Shown here: piece by piece, positions 44,801 through 54,200 of the stretch
Numbering within the stretch: position 1 is the stretch's first letter
Layout of the letters: each line of letters starts with the position of its first letter
Assembly: GCA_964573725.1 (NCBI GenBank)
Contig: CAZNLJ010000020.1
Coordinates: 1-64,000 of the forward strand
Reading direction: 5' to 3'
Length of the DNA stretch: 64,000 bases
Origin: UBA6168 sp964573725
GTDB taxonomy: Bacteria; Bacteroidota; Bacteroidia; Chitinophagales; Saprospiraceae
Position numbers and translations under genes: made by a program
The notes under the pieces: model-generated
Databases searched by the model: none
The model's input: the letters and a program-made list of their open reading frames with translations, nothing else
What the model was told of the DNA's origin: nothing

Positions 44801-44973
44801 CGGCCCAAAATGCCATCACCTGGACGAAGTACCCCGGTCTCGACCCGGAAATCCAGGCCAATGCCAATGATACCCGCGGACTGGGCCTGTCCTCCGACCT
44901 CGCCGTCGGTATCGACTGGGGAACCGTCCCCGCACCCCGAACCTGGATCGCCGGCCTGCAGGTCGGCTTCTGA
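41863..44973 (+). CDS. SusC/RagA-type TonB-dependent oligosaccharide transporter
   Basis: 1,036 residues from the ATG at 41,863 (MIRMRLSTVLLPLLLVTAQT); the frame is open further upstream, but that part lies in the promoter region. After the signal peptide come a carboxypeptidase-regulatory-like domain (about 28-105), the plug with GYRREVRSDVSSSISSI and VRIRGAGTLGNNNPLYVIDG, DAAAAAVYGARAANGVVLIT, then the barrel. Features are typical of SusC, including PGDVRFTDLNDDGKIDDKD near the end. It moves glycans across the outer membrane together with the SusD lipoprotein encoded 56 bp downstream. Confidence 0.95.
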   Translation: MIRMRLSTVLLPLLLVTAQTTGAQSFLVRGTVLSGEDNLPMIGANVLEKGTLNGTISGLDGGFQLEVASPEAVLVFSYLGFDDREVGVLGRTDLSVVLAPASNVMQEVLVTGYRREVRSDVSSSISSIRSKDIRHLVVVGIDQALQGQAAGVSVTQVTGAPGDDIAVRIRGAGTLGNNNPLYVIDGVPTTGGINMFSPGDIAGIEVLKDAAAAAVYGARAANGVVLITTKRGAAGPPSFRFEAYGGVQQPVRLPELLRAEEYLLLRNEGIANANLNRNPANQLPTYPISILDTLPDNDWLDLLFNPAQIQHYSLSASGGSESGNFYLSGEYHTQDGIFTGQSFDKYQVRFNGDIGNTRFRVGNNFVFSHTDRRVINGSGDGFGPGNELSGIRYTLIAAPLFPVRYPDGRLIPVTSELGDPTLFGDGNANPLAFVRNTDWTIRRYRVFGNVFAELSPTAGLRLRSTLGGDFQFQRDKLFKERLSPAIYDPTSLNEGSILDQTLVWNNTVDFQRTFGHHRLSALAGMEAILNHTDYLGASANNFRRTDPLFRYLDASDPVELDNLGVSGIATEWALLSWFGQLSYAFKGRYIVSGAFRRDGSSRFGKNNRWGGFPSFSAAWNLAEEPFLQSVDFLSSLKIRGSWGRLGNQEIGIYPYRSLVSTGDYVYTFGQEIATGATILETGNANLRWETSTQTNLGLDASFLLDRLTLTADLFRKRTEDILVRVPVPQAGGSARPPFVNAASVENKGLELSALFRNKIGRFQYNLQANLAFVRNQVLSLADSEPILGGFGLSDGALTRTEPGQPVGAFFLYRMEGLFQSPEEIAASPFQSAYTRPGDVRFTDLNDDGKIDDKDRTHVGNPFPDFTYGLSAGFTHGNLDFSTLLQGVQGNDVYFLYGNFAYETQLRGFNSYRTLLNRWTPDHTDTDIPIVSVDDRNGNRRASTRFLEDGSYLRIRNVTLGYDLKDLVGWQGISGLRLYLTAQNAITWTKYPGLDPEIQANANDTRGLGLSSDLAVGIDWGTVPAPRTWIAGLQVGF

Positions 44974-45029
44974 GCACGGTCGACCAACCCGGAAACTACC
45001 TTTTCCTTTCACCAATATCTCCTGTCCCT

Positions 45030-46469
45030 ATGACTTCCGGCTTCCTACCCCGCCTTCTCCTCCTCGCCTCCTCACTGGCCTGTTTCTCCTGCCAGGGTAT
45101 CCTCGACCGGGAACCGATCGCCACCCTGGACGCCGGCTCCTTCTTCCAGACCCGTGACGATGCCGTCCAGGCATTGAACGCCGCTTACCGACCCCTGCTC
45201 TTCAACAACCGGAACAACAACTTCTACTGGGCCTTCGCCGTCCTCCCTTCCGATGAAGCCATCACCGGTGGCGATGGATCCCGACCCGGACTGGTCGAGC
45301 TGGATGCTTTCACCTATACCCCCCGGACAGAGGAATTCAATACTTTCTGGAAATTGCAATACGAGGGCATCACCCAATGTAACCTGGTCCTGGAGAACCT
45401 TTCACCTGTGGACATGGAGGAAGCCGACCGCCGGCAAATCACCGGCGAGGCGCTCTTCCTGCGTGCCCATTATCATTTCCTGCTGACCCAGGTCTTCGGC
45501 GATGTACCGCTGTTCACCCAACTGCTGCCGCCCGACCAACTCAAGGTCCCCCGCACACCCGCCGAACAAGTCCTGGCACAGGTCGCCGAAGACGGGGAAC
45601 GCGCCGCCCAACTCCTGCCCGCCACTTATCCGCCCGACCAGACCGGCCGGGCCACAAGAGGCGCCGCCCTCGCCCTCGCCGCCAAAGCCTCCCTCTACCT
45701 CGAGCGCTGGGAACAGGTGCTGACCTATGTGGAACAGGTCAAATCGCTCGGCATCTACGACCTCATGCCCGATTACATGGATAACTTCCGGAAAGAAACC
45801 CAAAACAACATGGAAAGTGTCTGGGAAATCCAACATGCCAACCTCGAACTTGGTGTCGGCAATTTTCTCAACCAATGGTGGATGTCCAGGAAACTGCAGG
45901 GCTACGGTTTCGCCGAAGTGACTCAGGAATTCGTGGATGCCTTCGAGCCGGGCGACCCCCGCCGCCGCTTCACCGTCGCTGCAAAAGACGAGGAATACTT
46001 CGGCGCCATATACAAGAACTCCTATTCCTCCACGCGCTTCAGCCCCCGCAAATACCTCCAGGACACGTCGGCGGTCTCCCAACCCGCCGACGGGGATATC
46101 AATTACACCGCCATCCGGTTCGCTGAGGTGCTCCTTTGGGAAGCCGAAGCCCTGAACGAACTCGGCCGCACCACCGATGCCCAAGCCCCCCTGGAACGGG
46201 TCCGCGCCCGCGCCCGCGCCCAAGCCGATGATCCCGCCGGCTCCCTCCCACCGGTCACTACCTCCGATCCCGCCGCCATGCGCCTGGCCATTCGCCATGA
46301 AAGACATGTGGAACTGGGCTTCGAACTGCACCGCTTTTTCGATCTCGTCCGCTGGGGCCTCGCCGCCGAGCTGCTGCCGGATTTCCAAGCCGGTAAACAC
46401 GAGGTGTTCCCGATCCCCCAGACGGAACTGGACCTCAACCCGGCCTTGTCCCAAAATCCCGGGTACTGA
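45030..46469 (+). CDS. SusD/RagB-type glycan-binding lipoprotein
   Basis: 479 residues. Lipoprotein signal with lipobox ACFSC, Cys 21. SusD hallmarks are ILDREPIATLDAGSFFQTRD, FNTFWKLQYEGITQCNLVLE, ALFLRAHYHFLLTQVFGDVP (TPR helices), IRFAEVLLWEAEALNELG, and the end EVFPIPQTELDLNPALSQNP. It acts as the surface lid of the SusC transporter and binds the incoming oligosaccharide. It is the last gene of the rightward unit and converges with the Sel1 gene, with only 3 bp between stop codons. Confidence 0.95.
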   Translation: MTSGFLPRLLLLASSLACFSCQGILDREPIATLDAGSFFQTRDDAVQALNAAYRPLLFNNRNNNFYWAFAVLPSDEAITGGDGSRPGLVELDAFTYTPRTEEFNTFWKLQYEGITQCNLVLENLSPVDMEEADRRQITGEALFLRAHYHFLLTQVFGDVPLFTQLLPPDQLKVPRTPAEQVLAQVAEDGERAAQLLPATYPPDQTGRATRGAALALAAKASLYLERWEQVLTYVEQVKSLGIYDLMPDYMDNFRKETQNNMESVWEIQHANLELGVGNFLNQWWMSRKLQGYGFAEVTQEFVDAFEPGDPRRRFTVAAKDEEYFGAIYKNSYSSTRFSPRKYLQDTSAVSQPADGDINYTAIRFAEVLLWEAEALNELGRTTDAQAPLERVRARARAQADDPAGSLPPVTTSDPAAMRLAIRHERHVELGFELHRFFDLVRWGLAAELLPDFQAGKHEVFPIPQTELDLNPALSQNPGY

Positions 46470-46472
46470 ACC

Positions 46473-49067
46473 TCACCGTGCCACCTTCAACACCACGTCA
46501 AAATAGCCCCTGTTGTTCGAATAATCCCGATCGTTGACCGCCAGGGCCAGCAGCCCCGCCTGCGACACCCGAAACGAGCCGCCACGCCCCACCAAGCCCC
46601 AGGGCCCTTCCCCGATCCGGTACATCAGGGCGGCATGCAGGATGTGGGCGGCATCCGGATAATTGTAGGCCTGTACATACGGATCCGCATGGCCATCCGG
46701 ACCACAGCGGTGCACGAATCCCGCCTGGAGCTCCCCACTCGCCGTCGCCGTCACCGTCGTCCCCGGTTCCAACCGGAGCTGGCTTTCGAAGCGGGAAGCC
46801 ACCGTGCCGGCATATACATCGAGCCCTCCCTTGGACAGGATGAATTCCACGCCGTTGAGCTGCTCCTGCATCGGTGCCGTCCGACTCGACCCATATGCCG
46901 CCAGGACGGTATGGATGAAGGAGGCGGCGTAGTCCGTCCCGACATACCGGACCTCCCCCGTGGCGCCGCGGCCCTCGTTTGTCACCTGGTATTCCTCCAC
47001 CCAAACGATATGGTCCATCATGGCCGCGAGGGGATGTACCGGTGTCGCCTGCTCGGCCCCCGACCCTTCGCCGCTCCCGGCGGCCCGGTTCGCCCAATAC
47101 CTGGATTTGATGAGGTTGCGCTCCACGAGCTCGCCCTCGGCATAGATCGTGCCCAATAGCCGCATGGCGACCGGCTGTCCCCGCTCCGCCGCCTTCCGCA
47201 ACCATTCGAAGCCCAACCGCTTGTCCACCCCACCGGCCAGGCTGCCCTCCAACCGAAGCAAGGCCAGGGTCAACATCGCCTCCCGGTCTTCCGCTTCGGC
47301 CGCCTTCGACAACCAGCGGACGGCCGTGTCCACTTGCCGCCCCTTTCCGCCCGTCCCGTCGAAATAATGCCTCGACAAACGCCGCATGGCTCCCGTATGC
47401 CCCGCCGCCGCCGCATCGGACAACCATCGGAGCACCGTCCCCGCATCAGGGGAACCCGCCGGACCGGATAGCAACCTGTCCGCCAGCAGGACCATGGCCG
47501 ACGGGTCGCCGGCCGCCGCCGCCGCCCGGTACTGCGCGAGCGCAAACGCCGAATCCGGCGCCGGTCCCAGCTCCGCCACGATCCCCCGGTAGGTCAGGGC
47601 GCTCTTCAAACCCTGCCCGTATGCTTCCTGCAACAGGCTCCGGGCCGCATCATAAACCTGCCGCCCCGCGAGATACATCCCATAATCCAACAGGGCCGGC
47701 GCATAGCCCTGGTCGGCGGCATAGGCCACCAACTCCGCGGCAAATGCGCTTTCCTCCTTCGTACCCAAACCCAACCACCAGGCATTTCCCAGGAGGAACA
47801 TGGCCTCCACCTCGCCCCGGAGCGCCGCCGCCTCCACGTCCGGCATGCTTTCCTGCAACAACCACCGGCCCAACTCCTCATCGCGCGGGAAACCACCCTG
47901 CCCCAGACTGGTCAGCATTCCTTCCCAGGCCCTCGCCATCGGGTCGGCGGCAGACAAGGCCCGAAGCGAACGGACACATTCCCCGATATCTCCTCCCGGC
48001 TGGCCGTAATGCCGGCGTATCGTCCGCTGCCGCTCATCGGTCGCCGCCGGCATTATCGGCCGGATCCCATCCAAAAATGTCACCGTCGGCACCGCCACCC
48101 GCATGCGCCGCCAGTCGCCGTCCATGGGGGTGCACAGCCGGAACCGGATGGAATCCCGCGGCAAGACCAGCCCTGCCGCCACCTCGAAGCTTACCTCGAA
48201 CGGCTCGCCCGGTAAGATCTGTGCAACCGAATCGACGGACCGCCCGATCGTGATCCAATCCTGGTCCCGGTCGGCCGGTATCAGTTCGAAATGCTGCCGA
48301 TACAACGGATAATTCCCATCGTTCCACAACCGGAAGACCAGGGTCGCCGAATCCCGGAACCTGATTCGGCCTTGGTCATCGGCCGACCGGACCGCCATCC
48401 GGTCGATCTTCAGGTCTACCCACCGCCGCCGCAACCGGACATTGTCGGCCGTCACCGTCACCCCCCGCCGGCCACTGACCAACATAAGCCCTTCCAGCGC
48501 TCCGAAACGCTCATGTCCCAAGGTCACATACCAGACGGAAGTCCCGTTGATGAAACACTGCAAGGTATTGCCCAACCGGTGCACGGCAAACCGGTTGTAC
48601 CCGCTGGCCCGTAACGGTGCCGCCTTGAGCTGATTGCTCAGGTTCCGCTCCGATGGCCCGAACAGGCCGCCGGCCCGCAAGGCCAGGTAAGGCTTCCCTT
48701 TGTCCAAGCCGAAGACCAGCCCGCCGGATTCCTTGTCACTCAGATACATCCCCTGCAGCGCCATGGCCTGGTCGGCCTTGACCTCGAATTCCAACTCGAA
48801 GGAATAGAGGTCCGTCGCTTCCAACTTCAGACTGGGACCGCCCTTGGCCGTACCGCCCATCACGAATCGGATGGCTCCGTTCCGGATCTCGGCGTTGAAT
48901 TGGTTCGTCGACAGCCGCCAGTTCCGCCGGTTGTCCTCGAACGTCTCCTCGAGCAGGATGCCGCCGGCATCCCCTTGACTTTCCGGTACCTGGCTACCGA
49001 CCGGGCCGGCCAGCAGCAACAGGGCCAGCAGCCCGACCGGATAAATCGGTGGAATATTGGTTCTCAT
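46473..49067 (-). CDS. secreted Sel1-repeat protein with LecA-like C-terminal domain
   Basis: About 864 residues from the ATG at 49,067 (MRTNIPPIYPVGLLALLLLA, a signal peptide); an ATG 8 codons earlier is possible. Residues about 40-215 form a concanavalin-like sandwich (LLEETFEDNRRNWRLSTNQF). Residues about 215-340 are an Ig-like region. Residues about 395-680 carry Sel1-type repeats (AMVLLADRLLSGPAGSPDAG; AMRLLGTIYAEGELVERNLI). The C-terminal 110 residues (RIGEGPWGLVGRGGSFRVSQ then LLALAVNDRDYSNNRGYFDV) resemble the PA-IL/LecA sugar-binding fold. It is probably a periplasmic or surface protein; function unknown. A three-copy intergenic repeat lies just upstream of its start. Confidence 0.8.
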   Translation of the reverse strand: MRTNIPPIYPVGLLALLLLAGPVGSQVPESQGDAGGILLEETFEDNRRNWRLSTNQFNAEIRNGAIRFVMGGTAKGGPSLKLEATDLYSFELEFEVKADQAMALQGMYLSDKESGGLVFGLDKGKPYLALRAGGLFGPSERNLSNQLKAAPLRASGYNRFAVHRLGNTLQCFINGTSVWYVTLGHERFGALEGLMLVSGRRGVTVTADNVRLRRRWVDLKIDRMAVRSADDQGRIRFRDSATLVFRLWNDGNYPLYRQHFELIPADRDQDWITIGRSVDSVAQILPGEPFEVSFEVAAGLVLPRDSIRFRLCTPMDGDWRRMRVAVPTVTFLDGIRPIMPAATDERQRTIRRHYGQPGGDIGECVRSLRALSAADPMARAWEGMLTSLGQGGFPRDEELGRWLLQESMPDVEAAALRGEVEAMFLLGNAWWLGLGTKEESAFAAELVAYAADQGYAPALLDYGMYLAGRQVYDAARSLLQEAYGQGLKSALTYRGIVAELGPAPDSAFALAQYRAAAAAGDPSAMVLLADRLLSGPAGSPDAGTVLRWLSDAAAAGHTGAMRRLSRHYFDGTGGKGRQVDTAVRWLSKAAEAEDREAMLTLALLRLEGSLAGGVDKRLGFEWLRKAAERGQPVAMRLLGTIYAEGELVERNLIKSRYWANRAAGSGEGSGAEQATPVHPLAAMMDHIVWVEEYQVTNEGRGATGEVRYVGTDYAASFIHTVLAAYGSSRTAPMQEQLNGVEFILSKGGLDVYAGTVASRFESQLRLEPGTTVTATASGELQAGFVHRCGPDGHADPYVQAYNYPDAAHILHAALMYRIGEGPWGLVGRGGSFRVSQAGLLALAVNDRDYSNNRGYFDVVLKVAR

Positions 49068-49241
49068 CCTTGATAATGTATTCGGGAACATGACTGCCGG
49101 CTACGTCCTTCGTATCGTTTTCCGCCACCGGCTATCACCCTCCCACCTGTAAATCAATGTATCTCGTCCAACCCATTGTCCCGGTATGTTTACCCGGCCA
49201 TGCGCTCCCCCCCTTTCCTCCTCTGAAAAACTCAAGAAAAA

Positions 49242-49433
49242 TCCGCTAATTCGCCAAATCGTCTAATTCGTAGACCCCTCCCTGCGAAGCAAGGAAAAAA
49301 TAAAATCCACGCATTCGTCAAATCGTCTAATTCGTAGACCCCCCCCTGCGAAGCAGGGAAAAAATAAAATCCACGCATTCGCCAAATCGTCTAATTCGCA
49401 GACCCCTCCCTGCGAAGCAGGGAAAAAATAAAT
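49242..49433. repeat. two-hairpin intergenic repeat, locus 4 (three copies)
   Basis: Copies start at 49,242, 49,306 and 49,370 (64-bp period). Each has TCCRCGCATTCG- or TCCGCTAATTCG-like stem 1, AATCGTCTAATTCG, and CCCTGC-GAA-GCAGGG, then a GAAAAAATAAAAT linker. The array begins about 175 bp upstream of one leftward gene and ends directly before the TGA of the next (49,434). Confidence 0.92.
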
Positions 49434-51161
49434 TCACCCCCCCTTACCAATAATGTTTTTCAATTTACGGATCTTGCCTTTCACCTTATCCAGCGATTCA
49501 TCCAGCTGTTGTTCCACCGCATCGATGACCTGTTTGTCAAAGCCGGGGGAGGTACCGGATTCATTTCCCCGTTTGGAAGCGCGAGGCGAATCCTCGGTAC
49601 CGACCGGTTCCAGCGCCCCATCTTCCTGTTCGGAAACGGCCGGGGAAGAATCCGATGCCGGCGGACTGACCGGTGATTGTCCGGAACGATCCGGTTTCGG
49701 CTCGCTGCTCTCGGTCAGGTGGCTGTAATCGGGTGCAACGACGAGGGTGCCCGCCCGTTCATACGGATGACCTTCGAGGGGTGTAAAGGAAAAATGGCCG
49801 TTCGACCGCTCCCGGAACACCTGCGCCGGGAGGCGGGCAAACCGGCAACCGGGCGGTCCGTAATGCTGGAGGACGAAGCCGTCGGGAACCGGCAGGAGGG
49901 TGCCGCTGGCCGGAGTCTCCCCACCCAATTGAAGGAAGCCGGAGGTAGTCCCGTCCACCGGATTGATCATGGCAATGAACAGGTCCTTCCCGCTCGTCCG
50001 CGGCCGCGGCTTGGCCGTACCGGCACCGCTGTACCAGCGGCTGCTCTTGAAGGCACCGACAGCCAGGAGCAGGGAGTCGGTCTGGCAGATGGTGCGGAGA
50101 TAATCATGGCCGGGACCGCCGAAACGGGATTTCCAGGCCACCTGCCCTTCCGGCGTGACCTTGACGACGAAGCCGTCGGGAATCGTACCCGTATTGCCGG
50201 CCAGGTAGACCGACCCGTCCGTCTCCACCGTACCGGCTACGACGGAGGCATCCCCCTCAAACGGGAGGTCGGCCACCCATTCCACCGTTCCCTGGGCTGT
50301 CAGGCGGATGAGACCGACCCCTTCGTAGCCCGGATGGGGATTCGTCAAGCGTCGTCCGTCGGGCAGGACGATTGCGGAACTGCGGTATGTGAAGGCGAGG
50401 GTCGGGTATTGTGCATCGTCGAGCAGCACGGCACCATCATCCTGCGTACCGCCGAACTGACGGACCCAGGCCACTTTCCCCGACGGTTCCCGTTTGACCA
50501 ACAGGACATCCGAGCCGCCGCCGGATTTCCAACGCGACCCGTCCTCCAACAACACCGGATCACCGGGGCGGACGCCGCGAACCGAGTAGGTACTTCCCGC
50601 CGGATCCCGGAGCGGCGCCACTTCCCGTTGGTCGGGATAGCGGACCAGGCTCCCGCTGCGGGCATCCAGCAGGACACCGTCCGGACTGTACACGGCGTAA
50701 AATCCGAAACTGTTACCATGCAAGGCGGTCCGCGTCTTCCGCGGGTCGAAATTGCCGAGGCGATGGTCTTCGTCGAACACGATGTGCTGGCCGGTGTAAT
50801 GCCCGAATACCAGCAGGTTCCCATCGGATCCGACCAGGATTCGGCCGCCGGATTCGTTCGCCGGCCCGTAGGCCGTCCGCAACCACAGCGGACGGCCGTC
50901 CGCCAGACTCAGACAGCCCGTGATATAATCGCGGCCGCCGCTGTTCCGCCAGGCCATTTCCCCGAAGGACAGCTCTTCCCCGGCGTAATTACCGGTGAAA
51001 TACAACCGCTCCCCATGCACGACGGTGGAGGCGATATGCAGGGAACCGGATGCCGGAACCCCCAGCCGGCATTCCCACTCGAAAGAAAGCGGCGCCTGGG
51101 CAATCGCCGCAGATAAACCGAAACGGACGATAAACGGAAAAACAAGGGTACGATACTTCAT
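49434..51161 (-). CDS. secreted beta-propeller-like protein
   Basis: 575 residues from the ATG at 51,161 (MKYRTLVFPFIVRFGLSAAI, a signal peptide). The central part has propeller-like strands recalling SBBP/PQQ repeats: RDYITGCLSLADGRPLWLRT, DVLLVKREPSGKVAWVRQFG and FVVKVTPEGQVAWKSRFG, each with a W-[R/K]-x-F-G-like ending. The C-terminal 90 residues are a Ser/Pro/Glu-rich linker followed by a coiled coil (AVEQQLDESLDKVKGKIRKL). No enzyme motif. Its stop codon directly abuts the intergenic repeat array. The upstream neighbour, 58 bp away, is the T9SS lipase, so they may be co-expressed. Confidence 0.8.
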   Translation of the reverse strand: MKYRTLVFPFIVRFGLSAAIAQAPLSFEWECRLGVPASGSLHIASTVVHGERLYFTGNYAGEELSFGEMAWRNSGGRDYITGCLSLADGRPLWLRTAYGPANESGGRILVGSDGNLLVFGHYTGQHIVFDEDHRLGNFDPRKTRTALHGNSFGFYAVYSPDGVLLDARSGSLVRYPDQREVAPLRDPAGSTYSVRGVRPGDPVLLEDGSRWKSGGGSDVLLVKREPSGKVAWVRQFGGTQDDGAVLLDDAQYPTLAFTYRSSAIVLPDGRRLTNPHPGYEGVGLIRLTAQGTVEWVADLPFEGDASVVAGTVETDGSVYLAGNTGTIPDGFVVKVTPEGQVAWKSRFGGPGHDYLRTICQTDSLLLAVGAFKSSRWYSGAGTAKPRPRTSGKDLFIAMINPVDGTTSGFLQLGGETPASGTLLPVPDGFVLQHYGPPGCRFARLPAQVFRERSNGHFSFTPLEGHPYERAGTLVVAPDYSHLTESSEPKPDRSGQSPVSPPASDSSPAVSEQEDGALEPVGTEDSPRASKRGNESGTSPGFDKQVIDAVEQQLDESLDKVKGKIRKLKNIIGKGG

Positions 51162-51219
51162 GGTCTTGTCGATTGGAAAAGGAAACAGGAACCGGCGCAG
51201 CCTGTGCGACCGGTCCGGG

Positions 51220-54200
51220 TCAATACCGGATGAATCGGGTGGTCCGGACGGACGACCCGCTGCGGACAACCAGCAGGTACAGGCCGGCCGGCCGGCCTTC
51301 CGCCCAGGGTATGCGGATATGGTTTTCCCCGGCGGACAGCTCCGCCGGCAGGGTGCCGATTTCCCGCCCGTACAGGTCGTACCATGCGATGCGGACCGGC
51401 TGCGGCCGCGCCGAATGCATGTCCAGGAATAGGTCCGCACGACCCGGATTGGGATACAGCCGCCGGAGGAGGAGGGACCGGTCGTCCCCGGGTATTTCGG
51501 CTGTCGGCGTGACCTCGAAATCCGCCGGGTCGTATACATGGATGAGCATCGGCAGGCTTTCCACCCCCCGGTAGGTCACCGTCAGCGTATCATACCCCGG
51601 CAAATCACCCCGCACCCTGTTCCGACCCTCCCGGCCGGCCTTGCCGGACCGGAAATGGTAGTCCACGCTGTCGACCTCCGACAAGGAACCGGTGAAGTCG
51701 GGAAATACCGCCAGGAAGCGAACCGGAATTTCCGCCCCCCATCCGACGGACACCCGGCCGCTGGCCGGATATATCGAGACCGGTACCTGGTCCGTACCGA
51801 CCACAATCTGTGTGTGGACCAGTTGCACCGGGATATCGGCACCGTCGTAACCGGTCACCAGAATGTCGCGCGGCCCCAAGGGCAGGGCACCCGGCTGGTA
51901 GCCGGCGGACAGGACGTTGCCCTCCGCCGATACCGTGTGATAGCCGCCCGCTTCCTCGATATGGAGCTCGATACGGGCGATCTCCCCGTTTCCGGTGACC
52001 TCGAACTGGACGGGATTGCCCGCGGACAAATACTGGCCGGCGGGCGGGCTTTCGAGGCTGAGGGTGCCGGTAGCCGAATAGTTATCGCATAGCTCGGATG
52101 GGATGTAGTTCAGGGTATTTTGGGACAGGTCATAGCCGGACCTGGTGAAATCCGCCGAGTCGGGGTGTGCCGCCAGCAGTTCCCGCACCCGTCCGATCAC
52201 CGTCGGATTCGCGGCGGCGCCCATGTGGAACTGCGCCGGTACCGAGGAGACCGATTCGCCCGACAGCCCACCCCGTTGGCTGGTGGCCGATACGACCAGG
52301 TCGTGGAAAGGGTCTTCGAACAGGTCCACCAGCCATTCGTCGACGTTTAGGGAGGCCAGGGCCGCCAATTGCAAGAGGGCGACCCGCCAACGGAGCGCGA
52401 ATACGAACCCGGATAGGTTCGCGACCGTTTCGTTCGTCTCCACGGCATGCAGATACACGTCCGACATGGCCAGGTCGCCGAGGGTGGTGATGGCTGCCTG
52501 CGAGACCTGCAGGTCGTTGACAGCCCCGTTGAAGCAGCTGCCCACACCCGCCAGTTCCAGCCAAGCACACAAGCCCAGGCAGGAAATGCCCGGATCCAGC
52601 AGCAGGTTGGCCATCTGGGAGCCGAAATGCGGCGCATTGAGGGTAATAAGCTTGCGGATGTCATCCCGGTAGTTTTCTCCCGCCACATACATCCTGGCCA
52701 GCAAGCCACCCATGCTGTGACAGACCAGGTCGGCTTTCCCGACGGAAATACCCCGGGCGAGCAAGCCGGCTTTCAGGTTCCGGATACCTTCCCCGACAAC
52801 CGCATCGTTGACCTGGAAACCGAAATCGTTGGTCGCTTCGTAATCCGCCGCCAGCAGCATCCCGCCGTCGTACAAACCCGATGCCGACAAACTGTCCTCC
52901 ATGGTGGAAAAGGCCGCTTCCCCATTGGACCACAAGCCATGCACAAACAAGACCGGCGGCCGGTAGACATCCAGCTCAAAGGAGGTATAGACCGCTCCGC
53001 TGCCCTGGTCGAAAATCTCCACGGTCAGCACGCCGGAGAGGCCGTTCGATTCGACCTGCCGGGGGTGGCGGTACCGGAAGCGAAGGGTGGGGCCGTACCG
53101 GAAATCAAACGAGAAAGCACCGGACATGTCCGGCTGGAGCCCCATTGGGTCTGTGCCGATCCGCATGGAAATGGCGGCCAGCGCCACACCGCTCGTATCG
53201 GTGGGCCGGATATCGAAATACGAAACGTCCGCCCCGTCGGCACATAGCTCGGCGGATTCGGCAAAAAAACCGTCGGCCTCGAAAGTTCGGAGCGGATCGG
53301 ACCGGAAGACCGAGAAATGCTTGACCGTGAACGGCTGTTCGATAGCCGGGACAGGTGTCACGTATCCGATTACCCAATCGGAGATCCGATGGATATCGCT
53401 TGCTTCCTGGTAGGTGGTGGAATCCAGGGTCTCCCGGTTGCCGCCATCCGGGTCGCTTCGGCAGAATATCCGTGTTTCCAGGTCATCGAACACATTGTTC
53501 CGGTATACGAAGAAGTACAGTTTTTCCGCTTTTGTATCGACAAAAGGGGCATCGGGCAGCCGGTCGCTGCCGAAGAGCGAACCCGGGGCCGCATACACCG
53601 TATCCAGGACGGCGCCCGAACTGTCGGTCCCCAGCATCCAACAACCGCCCGCAAGGGGCGATTCCGAGAGGAAGAAACCATGGGTGAGCGGATGGACGAC
53701 GTAGTTCCCGGTCGAGAATACGATCGGTGGCGGCAGGAAGCCGAGCGGTGCCAGGCCGGTTCCGTCCGTTCGGATCCGGAACCTTTCCTGTCCGGTGCCC
53801 TGGGTGAAATAGAGCATCCCGTCGTCTTCGTCCAGACCGAGCTTGTAACAGGGCACCAGCCCGGAAGGGTTGTAGACGAGGCCATCCTCCCCGGTCGACA
53901 GGTCGAGATACCGGATGCCGACCGCGTCGACCGTTCCGCTGCTGACCGTGTAATAGAGCCGGTTTTCCCCATGGTGGTAAACCAGGGAGGTCGCCGCGAA
54001 GTGGTCCGACAGGACCGTCGGCTCGCCGCCGGCGACCGCTACCGCCATCAGCCGGTCCGCCTGAACGGTATGCAGGACAAAATAGATCCGCTGGTGCAGG
54101 GTATCGAAGCAGAGGATCGGAATGTCATTGTTGGCATCGAATGGGCCTGTTTCGAACAGCAGCTGTGCGGCACCGGTGGCCAGGTCCCGGGCATGGAGGC

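Noticed and set aside
49242..49433. Rho-independent terminators formed by the CCCTGC-GAA-GCAGGG hairpins
   Set aside because: On the plus strand the hairpin is followed by A, not T. On the minus strand the T-run comes before the hairpin. Neither order matches an intrinsic terminator, although some effect on RNA ends is not excluded.
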